Shown here: piece after piece, positions 21,385-35,300 of the stretch | Layout: each line of letters opens with the position of its first letter | Position numbering within the stretch: the first letter of the stretch is position 1 | From: Dactylorhiza incarnata | Lineage: Eukaryota > Streptophyta > Magnoliopsida > Asparagales > Orchidaceae | Direction of reading: 5' to 3' | DNA length: 64,000 nt | NCBI GenBank assembly: GCA_033032865.1 | Contig: JAWHQI010000061.1 | Coordinates: 868,001-932,000, forward strand | Made by a program: the position numbers and the translations under genes | Notes under the pieces: generated by a model | Database searches by the model: none | The model's input: the letters and a program-made list of their open reading frames with translations, nothing else | Told to the model about the DNA's origin: nothing

Positions 21385-21640
21385 CCGCACGCCGGACTAT
21401 CCCAGTCCATTCTTATAACCCGAGCCTACCGCTCGCCGGACTATCCCAGTCCATTCTTATAACCCGAGCCTACCGCTCGCCGGACTATCCCAGTCCATTC
21501 TTATAACCCGAGCCTACCGCTCGCCGGACTATCCCAGTCCATTCTTATAACCCGAGCCTACCGCTCGCCGGACTATCCCAGTCCATTCTTATAACCCGAG
21601 CCTACCGCTCGCCGGACTATCCCAGTCCATTCTTATAAAT
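21385..21640. repeat. 44-bp tandem array (left LTR)
   Basis: About six units contain CGCCGGACTATCCCAGTCCA and TTCTTATAACCCGAGCCTAC. The unit is clearly related to the adjoining 45-bp family (shared GAGC-TACCGC-CGC core) but has diverged and then been amplified by itself. Confidence 0.95.
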
Positions 21641-22959
21641 AACGTCTCGGTTCGGGATGGAAGTTAACTTGCCGAGTTCTCCTACTTAACTAGTCTTGTC
21701 TATGATTTAGTTGAACTTAGAAGCTTTATGGTTAACCTTGGACATCCGGAGGGTTACCCTGTGAGGGGCTCGCAGCGGTTCTAGGAGGTGTGGCGGGCTG
21801 ACACCCCGAACTTCCTATTCCCAAGGCACTTAATCTTGTTGGTATCTACCCCTTTTTACTTGATCACCGATTTCCTCTCCAATTACATCAATTCCTAAGA
21901 TGAGTTAAGCTTGGCACCTAGGGTGGGGGAGTTCCCCTGAACTCCAACACCACCAGCTGATGATCGGGTGCTGACTCTCCCGTCGTCACATTCTAAGCTC
22001 GAGTTCCCTTCCTCACATAGGAACTACACACATATACTTAAAATTCTCATCCTTACTTGGACCCACACTCCTATCCTTTGTCATTCTTAATCCAGGGTTT
22101 GCCTTAGTACTTCCCGACTCCGCCCTTAAGTATTTACCTTAAGATGGCTTACCCGGCTAAGGGCAGTTCTACTTCTATATAATCACTTAGTACCGATGAG
22201 TTGTGGGTGGGGCCCTTAATGAGGTCTAACCTCCTTTTCATATCACTATGAACTCATACCTTATAATTTTCTAAACGCACCCTTAAACCTTATGTCCCAA
22301 TATGCCCTTAGAGATGCTCTCCCTAATAATCTGTCACTTTTTGATATTCGAAGAGCTAATAGTTCTATGTATGAAGGCTAGTGGTGGTCTATGTCATATA
22401 GATCAGTTTGGCTACTCGTAGATCAAATCGAGGTTGCGCTAGATTTGACTCCTATGGTGAGGTCTTAAGCTTATCATGTCTAAATGAGTTCCAAGTTTTT
22501 GGCCATAGGCTCTTAATGGGTGACTAACCCAAAATTCTGGTGTCCGACTTTATAATATTCCAAGGTGTTTACTCATAAACTCTATTTAATTGAACGGTGT
22601 GCGAACATGGTTTTGTTCCTTGAGTATCATTTAGATATCCCTACATGTTATAATAATTTTACCTAAATATGGTAATGGTCTAGGAATCACAAACCCCAAG
22701 TCTCCCATTTTCCAAGAATTACTTGACCTTATTTATCGTTTATTACTTCTGGTGTGCAGTTCAGGGTTTATACTACGAGTGTTGGACTAAGGGTTGTTAA
22801 ATTCTGGGGATCTACTGTAGTTCCTTATTGGTCTGACGCTATCCACCCTAAGTCTCATATTAATCCAAGGAGTATTTAACTTTAATTACCTTTCATTACA
22901 TTCTCGCTAAACGCACCCCAATGTTTAACTTAACAATTACGGATTTGTACATGTCTCAC

Positions 22960-23530
22960 CCAAAATAGTATAGAAGGAGCTATACTTATCCAAATGACAT
23001 GAATTCAGTGGCATTGGGAAGGTAAGATCTAGCTCTACTTTACTCCTGTTGAATACAAATTCCAGAAATGTATTTAACCTGGGTGAATTCAACTTACGAG
23101 TGATGTACAAGGTGTAAAATTCAGCAAAACACTATTTTAGACAAGTCACACTAAAAATGACTTAGAAGGAATTGTACTAATCCAAATGACTTAAAGTCAG
23201 TGGCATTGGAAAGGTAACATCAAGCTCTACATTACTCATGTTGAATACAAACTCCAGAAATGTATTTAACCTAGGTGAATTTAACGTACAAGGTTGTACA
23301 AGGTGTAAAATTCAGCAAAACACTATTTTAGACAAGTCACACTAAAAATGACTTGGAAGGAATTGTACTAATCCAAATGACTTAAAGTCAGTGGCATTGG
23401 AAAGGTAACATCAAGCTCTACATTACTCATGTTGAATACAAACTCCATAAATGTATTTAACTTAGGTGAATTCAATTCACAAGGTTGTATACAATGTCTA
23501 CCTACAAGGTACACATATCACACATATCAA
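22960..23530. repeat. ~190-bp direct repeat, nearly three units (left LTR)
   Basis: Units begin near 22970, 23162 and 23352. They share AGAAGGA, ATCCAAATGAC, CAGTGGCATTGG and TGTATTTAACCT words. Units 2 and 3 are nearly identical; unit 1 is more diverged. Confidence 0.85.
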
Positions 23531-26500
23531 GTGTGACTCAAGTGTGACTATTATACCACCTAGATGATATGGGCTACTATTTCCACACACCATAAAGTGA
23601 TGTATTCATTCATGTCACATACATGGATAATATCTCTTGCCAAGGGTGGAGCCATTAAGAGAGAAGCATAAATTCATTGGTTATGCTAAATGCACCCATT
23701 TTGCCCATACACCTCTTGCATGCATGTGAAAACCTCAAACTCAAGGGGGTCATAAAGTTGAGTCTCCTAGCAAGCATGGGAATGAAAACTGTAACATACA
23801 AGGTGATTACACCTACACTTCCACTAAAGTTCAAAACCCAATTTTGACTAATAGACATAATGAGCAGTCCTAGAAAAATGGATGCCCTGGTGTCCACAGT
23901 GCACCAAATCAGGTGTTTAGGGTGGCAATGGAAAGTAGACATCAAGGGCTACCAATGTTATCTCTGGCACTTTTTACCAATATGAACTCTAAGGCCTTCA
24001 AAAATTTCATGCAAACTACCTAAAAATCCTAGGTAGAATTATTATGGTTTGCCAATAGATATAAAGAGCAGTCCTAGGAAAAGGGCTCTACAAGGAGCTG
24101 TAGTGCTCCAAATCACTTGATCTCAAATCCTACAGAAGGTAGACTTCAAGAGCTACAAAAGTTGTCTCAGCCAACTTTTCAATATCTGGCCTCCAAGGCC
24201 CTCAAAAATTCCATGCAAACTACCTAAAAATCCTAGGTAGAATTATTTCCATTAAGTACACAAAATGAAATAATTTGCAAAACTTTAGAAAAACATTCTC
24301 TAAAAATTTCTAATTTTCTCACTAATCATAGGTTAAGTATGGATACATGCATGGCCTAAAAAAAGAAATCGTCCATGTTGCATGCACCAATTTCTCTTAA
24401 ATTTCAAAACTACGTAAATTGTGACATTATACATGCCACACTAAAACAGCTCTATAGGGAGCTACACTTTACCAAAAATTATGTACAACATATCATTGGA
24501 AAGGTAAGAGAAAGATCTACAACATTGATGTTGGGGACTTTGTCTAGTTTTGAGTGAAAACGGGTCAAATATCAGGCCAAAGATGCAGCAAATGTTGTGA
24601 CAGATTTCATAAATCAAGGTATTAATATATTTTTTTTTGACCAGCCTCACTAGAATGAGTGCTGTGGTCCCCATACTTGACCAAATGGCCTGATTTCACT
24701 TCCATTGGAAAGTAGACATCAAGGGTTATAAATGTTGTCTCTGGCCATTATTTGAAATAAGGCCTCTAAAGGCCTTAAAATCGGGCATGAAAGTATGTAT
24801 AAAAGTGTGACATAATCATTCAAATGATAAATTTAATAAAAACTTGGTCTGCGCCTATCAAATAGCCCAGATCGGACGGCTGGGAGATCGTCTTCCTCCC
24901 TGAGCCTGTGGTCCCGATTGATCGCGCCTGGGTCGTTTCGCGGGGCATCTCCCGGCCATCCTAGGCCGTGTCCGGCCAAACGCTCCCGCCGCCACCACCA
25001 GTCGACATAGGGCTATCGACTGGTGGTGGCCGATTGTCCTGGGGCGGCCGGAGTAGGGCTCCGACATCTTCCGTTTTCCGGCTTGGAACATAGAAAAATC
25101 GAGTGGCGATTTCGCCATTCGACAGTGAATTTGAAAGGGGAAGAGTGGGGGAAGCTAGCACAGGAGGAGGGGGAGAGGAAACTTGCCTCGAATCAAGCCT
25201 GGGGAGGGGGAATTCTGCAATTGCCATGGCCGAATCCAAGCTCCGTTTCCTTGCTCGATCTTCCTTCTCAGAGCCCGTCTCCTTCTGAAACCATAGGGCT
25301 TCTCCTCCTTGGCACCTTCTGAAGCTAATGGGAGGTTTGAAAAGGATCGGGGGTGGCTTATCCCATGGTTGCCATTAATGGGCGATTTTGGCAATGTTGG
25401 CACCTCCCTCAAAAGCCACTAACAGTGCTCCAGCTCACCCAGAATCCACTCCTCAGCTCGAATCCATGCTGAGGGGAAGGAGGTTGGGCCCAATGGCAGC
25501 TCACCCCATGGGTTGCCATTAATGTGGCCGGCCAACCCCTTGTTTTCTCCTCCCCCCTCATCACTACAGCTGCCACCTCACTCCAATTTCCTGCAGGAAA
25601 TTACTCCCTGAGCTCAGAGGAGGGGTTGGGAAGAGGAATTGAGTGCCATTTGGCACTCATTCCTCAAATCCCTCAATTGGCCTCTTTTGAACTTAAATCC
25701 CCTTATCTCCACCCAAATTTCCACCCAATCTTAATTCTCTAAAATTATACCATGCATTGGGCCTACAATGTTCAGTGATGGGGCCCAAGTATTGGGCTAA
25801 ATCCAATGGACTTGAAGCTTGGGCTCACTTGACTCAAATATGCCAATTTGGGGATTATTGGATTTGGGCTTGACTCAAACTCACACCACTTGATATGATT
25901 GACCCACATTATTTCCTTGGACCCTATGGACCCATTCCAAGAAGAATTGAGTCATGGTGGGGTCATATGGGGCTTGATTGCACCTATTTGCTTATAGGGG
26001 TAGTTTGGGTATTTTGGTGTTTTTGCCTTAATTCTCCAAATTGAATGTGCACCTTGGCTTGCTTATGTCTCACTCACTTCCCTTAGTGTTTGGGTAGGGT
26101 TGTGCTAGGTCAATTTGGCCAATTTGGGGCAAATTAGAAGCCAAAGGGGTGTAATTGGTAATTTGGGGCAAATTGGTAATTTGCCCAATTTCCTCAAAAT
26201 TGGCTTACACCAAGGGTCCAATGTGGGGCCATTAGACTCCCTAAGTGGCCCAAGAGTGTTAGAGGCGATCAATTTGATCACAATGGGTCAATTGAAGTTC
26301 AATTTAAGTTTTTTTAGTATTAATAGGTCAATTTGGGGCTTTTTAGTAATTGTCTCATTTTCCCCAAATTGATGGCCCTATGATGGGGCTTTTGGGTTCA
26401 TTAGGTCCCCTAGGGAGGTTGCCATAAGAGGGTGGGTCCAATTTGATCATTTGGAGTTCAATTGCCCTTATTCATGGAGGTTTGACCTAGGATAGCTCAA

Positions 26501-26814
26501 AGTTGACTTTGGTCAATTTGGCCAATTTGGTTGACCCCAAGGGTCCCTAGTGGCCTACTCACCTCCTTGGATGGTCATAGGGGTCATGATGAGGTTCTGT
26601 TGACTTGTTGGAGGTATATTGGTCAATCCTAAGCTAAGCCATCAAAATTGCTAATTGCACCCCAATGTGCATTTCTTCTTAATTTATGGAAATCATGGGG
26701 CCTCCTTGGCCCATTTTGTCTTCTTGGAGCAATGTCATGACCTTGTCATGACAAAATGCATCTTAGGGGTCTAGTTGTTTTGGGGATGTTACAAATCCCA
26801 ATAAACGAAGAAAC

Positions 26815-26833
26815 AATTTCGTCCCCGAAATTT
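26815..26833 (-). promoter_or_regulatory. Conserved pre-LTR motif of the LARD (polypurine-tract region)
   Basis: Minus-strand AAATTTCGGGGACGAAATT lies about 20 nt before the downstream LTR (element sense). A TTTCGGGGACGAAAT motif at this place is familiar from plant chromoviruses and includes the G-rich purine run. The sequence touching the LTR itself (ATTGGGATT) is only weakly purine-rich. Confidence 0.5.
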
Positions 26834-29344
26834 AGGTTTAGGTCCACGGGAGTTAGAGTTCATGGATGATTTAGTTGTTTGGGTGCAGTATGGCTCTCTA
26901 TTTACATTGGGACTTGTTAGGTCTAATTATCATTGACTCATCCTCGGTTTTCTCCCAAGTGCACTTTCGTTAAACCTCATCCTATTCGAGTTCGAGATCC
27001 TTTACCTGAGGGTTCTTAGACAATTCCCAATGATGAAGACATCGTAGTGGAGGGAGGACATAAGTCGAAGTAAAGTCACACACTCACGAGGCGAGTGTAA
27101 GAATCCATCGAGTCTTATATTTTATAGTATGGTGTCTTCGTAAGTATACAGTTCTCGATCCGGTGAGTACATTGTCACGTTTACCGTATCCTTACTAACA
27201 CTTTGGGTCTACTCTCCAGTGGTTCACAATCATTGTACACGTGACACCAGTACTCTTATTTATTAGTTGTTTGTATTTAGAATTTAGACTTGTCTTCCAA
27301 GATCATGATATGTTTATGGCTTGGGCAATATTGATTCCTCTAATTTTCATGACATCTTCATTCTTTTAATACTTTATGTAGACGTTTAATCATGTTTCTA
27401 AGATTCGACATGATATTTAGTAAATGTAAATATGTCATGGTCGTTTACTGAACTAAAAGGATACCTTAGTAGTAAACAGGCTCAGTTCTGGTACTTAAAT
27501 TCGTGTGAGTCTCAATTCCGAGCCTCGTAAAATCATATGTTGTAAATCCTCCAAGATTAATTCTTGAAGTGCACCCAGTCACATTAGCGTCCTGAAACCT
27601 CATTCTTGATTTTCACCCCAAATCATGTGTTATTAATGGTCAAATCTATAGTTCTCCTCTTGTTAAACGCGAACCAAGCTCAAATTTCGCACCAGACCTA
27701 TCACCTACGAATCAACTAACGTGAATATGTCGTGAGTTGATCTCTGAATCATTCCCCAAGTCTTGTAAGTGATTTCAACTCTTCATAAATTCATATTTGT
27801 TTTGGCCTCATTCCTACTTCTTTTCATAATTATGGGGTCTCCAATTTGTACACCAAGTATCAGTTATCACGGGCCAAAAGGTTTAACAGAATTTTCAGAG
27901 ACTAAACATGATCCAAGATAGTGTTGAGCAGAAGCCCATAGTTCTCCTTCTTAAATAATTCCAGAAGATTAATTTTTGCGGTTAAGGGTGCAGAACCTAT
28001 TTTGTGAAGGAGGTATGATAACTAACCAATAGTTAAGTATAATAAAATTTTCAGAAGTTTAATGGAGACCACGAGCCTATCAACTCATTTCTATAATATT
28101 CCAGGTTTTTACACTGATCTAGGGAAAAAGTAAAAGATGACCCTGGAATTCTCAACACTGCTTAATGCAACAAGAGTTCACAAACCCCAATTTCCTACGG
28201 AACTCAATCTTCAAGTCCTTGATTCTTTTAGAGGTGAAGATCTCTTGATAACAAGTGCATGTTTCAAAATTTCAAAGAATTGACCAAGGAAATACTTATC
28301 CATAAAACTCTAAGTGTGTGTAACAACACAGATGTTATCATAAGCCACCTTGGTCATATCAATTCTTAGGTCTACCGCAATCGTCTGCAATGTACTTATT
28401 TCCAAATCCATAGAACTTTATTTCCCAAAATTCTGATTCTTGGGTAGCATGTGTATCGTATTAAGTTTACAAGTACAGTGTAAAAATTCAAATCATTAGA
28501 TAAGTCGGATGGTGGGGGTGCACCGATTTGGGTCTGGGGTTCACTTATATACCCTGCACTAAGCTAGGTGCCCAGGGAGTTATAATGCAGAGGCTTTTAT
28601 GTCTCTAAGAAAAGCTGAGTTAATATTTCAGTGGCCCAATAAACGAAGAAACAAGATTAGCCTCCCGTAATCTTGTGATGCGTTTCTTATATCCGAAAGT
28701 ATCGGCTTTCCACGTATGCATAAAATCCCTATGAATATATAGTTCTTGTGGTTTGGATATGGTAAGGTTCTCTACCCTCAAAATGCCATTTATCGTAATT
28801 CTTTCCCAAAGATCGTGTGCCTATCAAGTGGTCTTCTCTACGTTGAACTTCTCGTTCCACATTTGACATCCTTCCTTTGTGATGGTTTTCCGAGGGTGGG
28901 AGTGTGCAGTATCAGCTTCTAAGCACACAAGTAAGGCCTTACGAGTCTCACAAACATCAAAACCACTTAAGATTGTCCTATTTGTTTGTTGAGGAGTGTT
29001 AATATCACTTAGGAAGTGATGTGGGTATATCACAGAGTAAGCCCCGAACACTCACACACACTTTCAACTCCTTCTATTAGTCACCTTGGGGTATCCTACT
29101 ACTTGGTCAAAATATACTTGAGGTTGATGTCGGACTAGGATACCTAATGAGAAGTCTTGCTAAGTCAAGCCAATATGGTGTACTAGTCGGGTTGGCCTAA
29201 TCTCATCGTTAAGTGGACAAAAATTATGTGATTTCCTGTATGGGCACACCACTGCTTCCGCTGCTAGTTTGTCCTCAAACTAACTCGAGCGGGGGTTGCC
29301 CTGGGTTTTGTGGACTTCTTTTACTTGGATCGAAAGTCGGCTAA

Positions 29345-29354
29345 GCTGATACCA
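29345..29354 (-). other. LARD primer binding site (initiator tRNA-Met type)
   Basis: Minus-strand TGGTATCAGC starts 3 nt after the LTR end. It matches the start of the usual plant tRNA-iMet primer site TGGTATCAGAGC and fixes the orientation. Confidence 0.75.
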
Positions 29355-29357
29355 CTT

Positions 29358-32300
29358 TGTAAGACCCTCTTTTTTTTTGCTTTTAAACCGGGTCTTACCG
29401 CCCAGAACCGCCGTCTTGCGGCGAGACCATTACACCCAATGATCCCTACCACAATACGCCGATCCTGCCGGCTAAACAACATCATCCAGGCCAACCACAA
29501 TTCATAGAAGCAAATAGAAGCAACAAGTCCACAAATCACATTAAGTAAATAAGTTATATGATTATAATGTCCACGATGAGAATTAAAGTAAAAGAGATCT
29601 AAACGAAAAGGGCTTATGCCCGGTACATGTTTAAGTATAGTGCTACAACACACTTTCTTTACATCTATGCGGAAGCTATCAATTCTGTCTTCAAACAACT
29701 GTAGCTGCTGCTGCGACGACGTGTAGGGGTTGACGTGCTCCATCCCATCTCCTTATCCTGTCTCCTAAACGGGGACCTGCTGCTCCGGTACTTCATCCCT
29801 AAAATGATAAGGTCCACTGACCGTCAGTCTAAAAGACTCAGCATATTCCTCACCGCCTCCACCCGCGACTCCTAGGCACCGTGCGGGAGGAGGAAGCGGA
29901 GGACATCAAGGGGTAATTCAAAGAAGCAGGTGACAGGTGGTAAAACTAGCAATGTATATCAAGAGAAAGATACATAGCTTCTAGCTAGCAGGAGTACACT
30001 GACTAAGATTACTCTAGCAGTTCTACGATTAGGCTTATAATGAGAGCAAACAATAGGAGAAAGCTACAATAACAGTAATAAGAGCAAGTAAAGTAATATG
30101 AAGAGCAGCTAGGAAAATTAACCTTAACTTATATGCGCGCACAAAGGCACATAAGCTAAGGGATCTGGCAAGCAATAAACTCATCGTATAAAAGAGCCCA
30201 CACTGATTTATACGATGAGGTCTCTGTTTATGCAATGTGTAAAAGGCAATGTAATATAAGAAGCAAATATATACGAGCATCTACGAAAGTAACCTTAACT
30301 TATATGCACACATGAGGGCACATAAGCTAAGGGATCTGGAAGGTATAAACTCATCGTATAAAACATCCCACACTGATTTATACGATGAGGTCTCTGTTTA
30401 TGCAGAAATGCTATGCTATGATATGCAATGCAATGATGCAATGTTTGTATTATTATTTCATACACATGCAACTCACACACACGACTCTGTACGTACAGAC
30501 CTTTAGTTCCCACTTTTCGGAGGTAGCTAACCTCTCGGGCACCTCCCGTCGTGGTCAAACGGTGGCAGAGGAGCGGGCGTCTCCTCACCTAGGTGGGTAA
30601 GTCACACTACCAGACCTAGGCCCAAATGTACGCTGTGATACCGGTACCCGGTACTCACGAGCTCCTGCGTACTAAACTGAAATGGCCAGGCAGGGTTTAG
30701 GGAATTCGTCCCGTCGGACGCGCAGTAAAACAACCTGGCCCCAATACAACCACTAGCACTGCCGAGTCAACGAACTGCTGTCGGTGTGACGACTAAGACA
30801 GAACCGAAGACCCACCACATCTCATTCACAAGCAACATAAGTTAGCCTTTTACAACTGAGCCTCCCGCTCGCGCATCTACATCAGCATTTATAAATTAGA
30901 GCCTACAGCTCGCTAGACTTCACTAGTCTATATACAAACTACGAGCTTACCGCCCGCCAGACTACACTAGTCTATATACAAACTACGAGCTTGCCGCTCG
31001 CTAGACTACACTAGTCCATATACAAACTACGAGCTTGCCGCTCGCTAGACTACACTAGTCTTATATATAAACTACGAGCTTACCGCTCGCTAGACTACAC
31101 TAGTCTTATATATAAACTACGAGCTTACCGCACGCTAGACTACACTAGTCTTATATATAAACTACGAGCTTACCGCTCGCTAGACTACACTAGTCTTATA
31201 TATACACTACGAGCTTACCGCACGCTAGACTACACTAGTCTTATATATAAACTACGAGCTTACCGCTCGCTAGACTACACTAGTCTTATATATAAACTAC
31301 GAGCTTACCGCACGCTAGACTACACTAGTCTTATATATAAACTACGAGCTTACCGCTCGCTAGACTACACTAGTCTTATATATACACTACGAGCTTACCG
31401 CACGCCGGACTATCCCAGTCCATTCTTATAACCCGAGCCTACCGCTCGCCGGACTATCCCAGTCCATTCTTATAACCCGAGCCTACCGCTCGCCGGACTA
31501 TCCCAGTCCATTCTTATAACCCGAGCCTACCGCTCGCCGGACTATCCCAGTCCATTCTTATAACCCGAGCCTACCGCTCGCCGGACTATCCCAGTCCATT
31601 CTTATAACCCGAGCCTACCGCTCGCCGGACTATCCCAGTCCATTCTTATAAATAACGTCTCGGTTCGGGATGGAAGTTAACTTGCCGAGTTCTCCTACTT
31701 AACTAGTCTTGTCTATGATTTAGTTGAACTTAGAAGCTTTATGGTTAACCTTGGACATCCGGAGGGTTACCCTGTGAGGGGCTCGCAGCGGTTCTAGGAG
31801 GTGTGGCGGGCTGACACCCCGAACTTCCTATTCCCAAGGCACTTAATCTTGTTGGTATCTACCCCTTTTTACTTGATCACCGATTTCCTCTCCAATTACA
31901 TCAATTCCTAAGATGAGTTAAGCTTGGCACCTAGGGTGGGGGAGTTCCCCTGAACTCCAACACCACCAGCTGATGATCGGGTGCTGACTCTCCCGTCGTC
32001 ACATTCTAAGCTCGAGTTCCCTTCCTCACATAGGAACTACACACATATACTTAAAATTCTCATCCTTACTTGGACCCACACTCCTATCCTTTGTCATTCT
32101 TAATCCAGGGTTTGCCTTAGTACTTCCCGACTCCGCCCTTAAGTATTTACCTTAAGATGGCTTACCCGGCTAAGGGCAGTTCTACTTCTATATAATCACT
32201 TAGTACCGATGAGTTGTGGGTGGGGCCCTTAATGAGGTCTAACCTCCTTTTCATATCACTATGAACTCATACCTTATAATTTTCTAAACGCACCCTTAAA

Positions 32301-35300
32301 CCTTATGTCCCAATATGCCCTTAGAGATGCTCTCCCTAATAATCTGTCACTTTTTGATATTCGAAGAGCTAATAGTTCTATGTATGAAGGCTAGTGGTGG
32401 TCTATGTCATATAGATCAGTTTGGCTACTCGTAGATCAAATCGAGGTTGCGCTAGATTTGACTCCTATGGTGAGGTCTTAAGCTTATCATGTCTAAATGA
32501 GTTCCAAGTTTTTGGCCATAGGCTCTTAATGGGTGACTAACCCAAAATTCTGGTGTCCGACTTTATAATATTCCAAGGTGTTTACTCATAAACTCTATTT
32601 AATTGAACGGTGTGCGAACATGGTTTTGTTCCTTGAGTATCATTTAGATATCCCTACATGTTATAATAATTTTACCTAAATATGGTAATGGTCTAGGAAT
32701 CACAAACCCCAAGTCTCCCATTTTCCAAGAATTACTTGACCTTATTTATCGTTTATTACTTCTGGTGTGCAGTTCAGGGTTTATACTACGAGTGTTGGAC
32801 TAAGGGTTGTTAAATTCTGGGGATCTACTGTAGTTCCTTATTGGTCTGACGCTATCCACCCTAAGTCTCATATTAATCCAAGGAGTATTTAACTTTAATT
32901 ACCTTTCATTACATTCTCGCTAAACGCACCCCAATGTTTAACTTAACAATTACGGATTTGTACATGTCTCACCCAAAATAGTATAGAAGGAGCTATACTT
33001 ATCCAAATGACATGAATTCAGTGGCATTGGGAAGGTAAGATCTAGCTCTACTTTACTCCTGTTGAATACAAATTCCAGAAATGTATTTAACCTGGGTGAA
33101 TTCAACTTACGAGTGATGTACAAGGTGTAAAATTCAGCAAAACACTATTTTAGACAAGTCACACTAAAAATGACTTAGAAGGAATTGTACTAATCCAAAT
33201 GACTTAAAGTCAGTGGCATTGGAAAGGTAACATCAAGCTCTACATTACTCATGTTGAATACAAACTCCAGAAATGTATTTAACCTAGGTGAATTTAACGT
33301 ACAAGGTTGTACAAGGTGTAAAATTCAGCAAAACACTATTTTAGACAAGTCACACTAAAAATGACTTGGAAGGAATTGTACTAATCCAAATGACTTAAAG
33401 TCAGTGGCATTGGAAAGGTAACATCAAGCTCTACATTACTCATGTTGAATACAAACTCCATAAATATATTTAACCTAGGTGAATTCAATTCACAAGGTTG
33501 TATACAATGTCTACCTACAAGGTACACATATCACACATATCAAGTGTGACTCAAGTGTGACTATTATACCACCTAGATGATATGGGCTACTATTTCCACA
33601 CACCATAAAGTGATGTATTCATTCATGTCACATACATGGATAATATCTCTTGCCAAGGGTGGAGCCATTAAGAGAGAAGCATAAATTCATTGGTTATGCT
33701 AAATGCACCCATTTTGCCCATACACCTCTTGCATGCATGTGAAAACCTCAAACTCAAGGGGGTCATAAAGTTGAGTCTCCTAGCAAGCATGGGAATGAAA
33801 ACTGTAACATACAAGGTGATTACACCTACACTTCCACTAAAGTTCAAAACCCAATTTTGACTAATAGACATAATGAGCAGTCCTAGAAAAATGGATGCCC
33901 TGGTGTCCACAGTGCACCAAATCAGGTGTTTAGGGTGGCAATGGAAAGTAGACATCAAGGGCTACCAATGTTATCTCTGGCACTTTTTACCAATATGGAC
34001 TCTAAGGCCTTCAAAAATTTCATGCAAACTACCTAAAAATCCTAGGTAGAATTATTATGGTTTGCCAATAGATATAAAGAGCAGTCCTAGGAAAAGGGCT
34101 CTACAAGGAGCTGTAGTGCTCCAAATCACTTGATCTCAAATCCTATAGAAGTTAGACTTCAAGAGCTACAAAAGTTGTCTCAGCCAACTTTTCAATATCT
34201 GGCCTCCAAGGCCCTCAAAAATTCCATGCAAACTACCTAAAAATCCTAGGTAGAATTATTTCCATTAAGTACACAAAATGAAATAATTTGCAAAACTTTA
34301 GAAAAACATTCTCTAAAAATTTCTAATTTTCTCACTAATCATAGGTTAAGTATGGATACATGAATGGCCTAAAAAAAGAAATCATCCATGTTGCATGCAC
34401 CAATTTCTCTTAAATTTCAAAACTACGTAAATTGTGACATTATACATGCCACACTAAAACAGCTCTATAGGGAGCTACACTTTACCAAAAATTATGTACA
34501 ACATATCATTGGAAAGGTAAGAGAAAGATCTACAACATTGATGTTGGGGACTTTGTCTAGTTTTGAGTGAAAACGGGTCAAATATCAGGCCAAAGATGCA
34601 GCAAATGTTGTGACAGATTTCATAAATCAAGGTATTAATATATTTTTTTTTTGACCAGCCTCACTAGAATGAGTGCTGTGGTCCCCATACTTGACCAAAT
34701 GGCCTGATTTCACTTCCATTGGAAAGTAGACATCAAGGGTTATAAATGTTGTCTCTGGCCATTATTTGAAATAAGGCCTCTAAAGGCCTTAAAATCGGGC
34801 ATGAAAGTATGTATAAAAGTGTGACATAATCATTCAAATGATAAATTTAATAAAAACTTGGTCTGCGCCTATCAAATAGCCCAGATCGGACGGCTGGGAG
34901 ATCGTCTTCCTCCCTGAGCCTGTGGTCCCGATTGATCGCGCCTGGGTCGTTTCGCGGGGCATCTCCCGGCCATCCTAGGCCGTGTCCGACCAAACGCTCC
35001 CGCCACCACCACCAGTCGACATAGGGCTATCGACTGGTGGTGGCCGATTGTCCTGGGGCGGCCGGAGTAGGGCTCCGACATCTTCCGTTTTCCGGCTTGG
35101 AACATAGAAAAATCGAGTGGCGATTTCGCCATTCGACAGTGAATTTGAAAGGGGAAGAGTGGGGGAAGCTAGCACAGGAGGAGGGGGAGAGGAAACTTGC
35201 CTCGAATCAAGCCTGGGGAGGGGGAATTCTGCAATTGCCATGGCCGAATCCAAGCTCCGTTTCCTTGCTCGATCTTCCTTCTCAGAGCCCGTCTCCTTCT

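Larger units (their letters stand above)
19344..26793 (-). repeat. LARD LTR, left copy (3' LTR in element orientation)
   Basis: 7,450 bp, nearly identical to 29358-36807. I count about 20 single-base differences plus one or two length changes in homopolymers. It contains two tandem arrays, a ~190-bp triplicate, and a tract (about 25840-26560) rich in CCAATTTGG-like words. Small ORFs inside (for example 25023-25322) resemble no known family. Confidence 0.95.
26794..29357 (-). other. LARD internal domain, non-coding
   Basis: 2,564 bp of AT-rich sequence between the LTRs. The longest open frame is about 75 codons and resembles nothing known. LARDs elsewhere keep a conserved, structured non-coding internal RNA for packaging; whether this one does cannot be judged here. 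A 20-bp direct repeat occurs at its left end and internally (26797-26816 and 28635-28654). Confidence 0.85.

Noticed and set aside
20883..21640. Regular short repeats as a CRISPR-like array
   Set aside because: Units are contiguous without unique spacers, in plant DNA and inside LTRs. They are plain tandem repeats.
25023..25322. ORFs shared by both LARD LTRs (for example 99 codons)
   Set aside because: Their conservation is explained by recent LTR duplication; no homology or codon signal.
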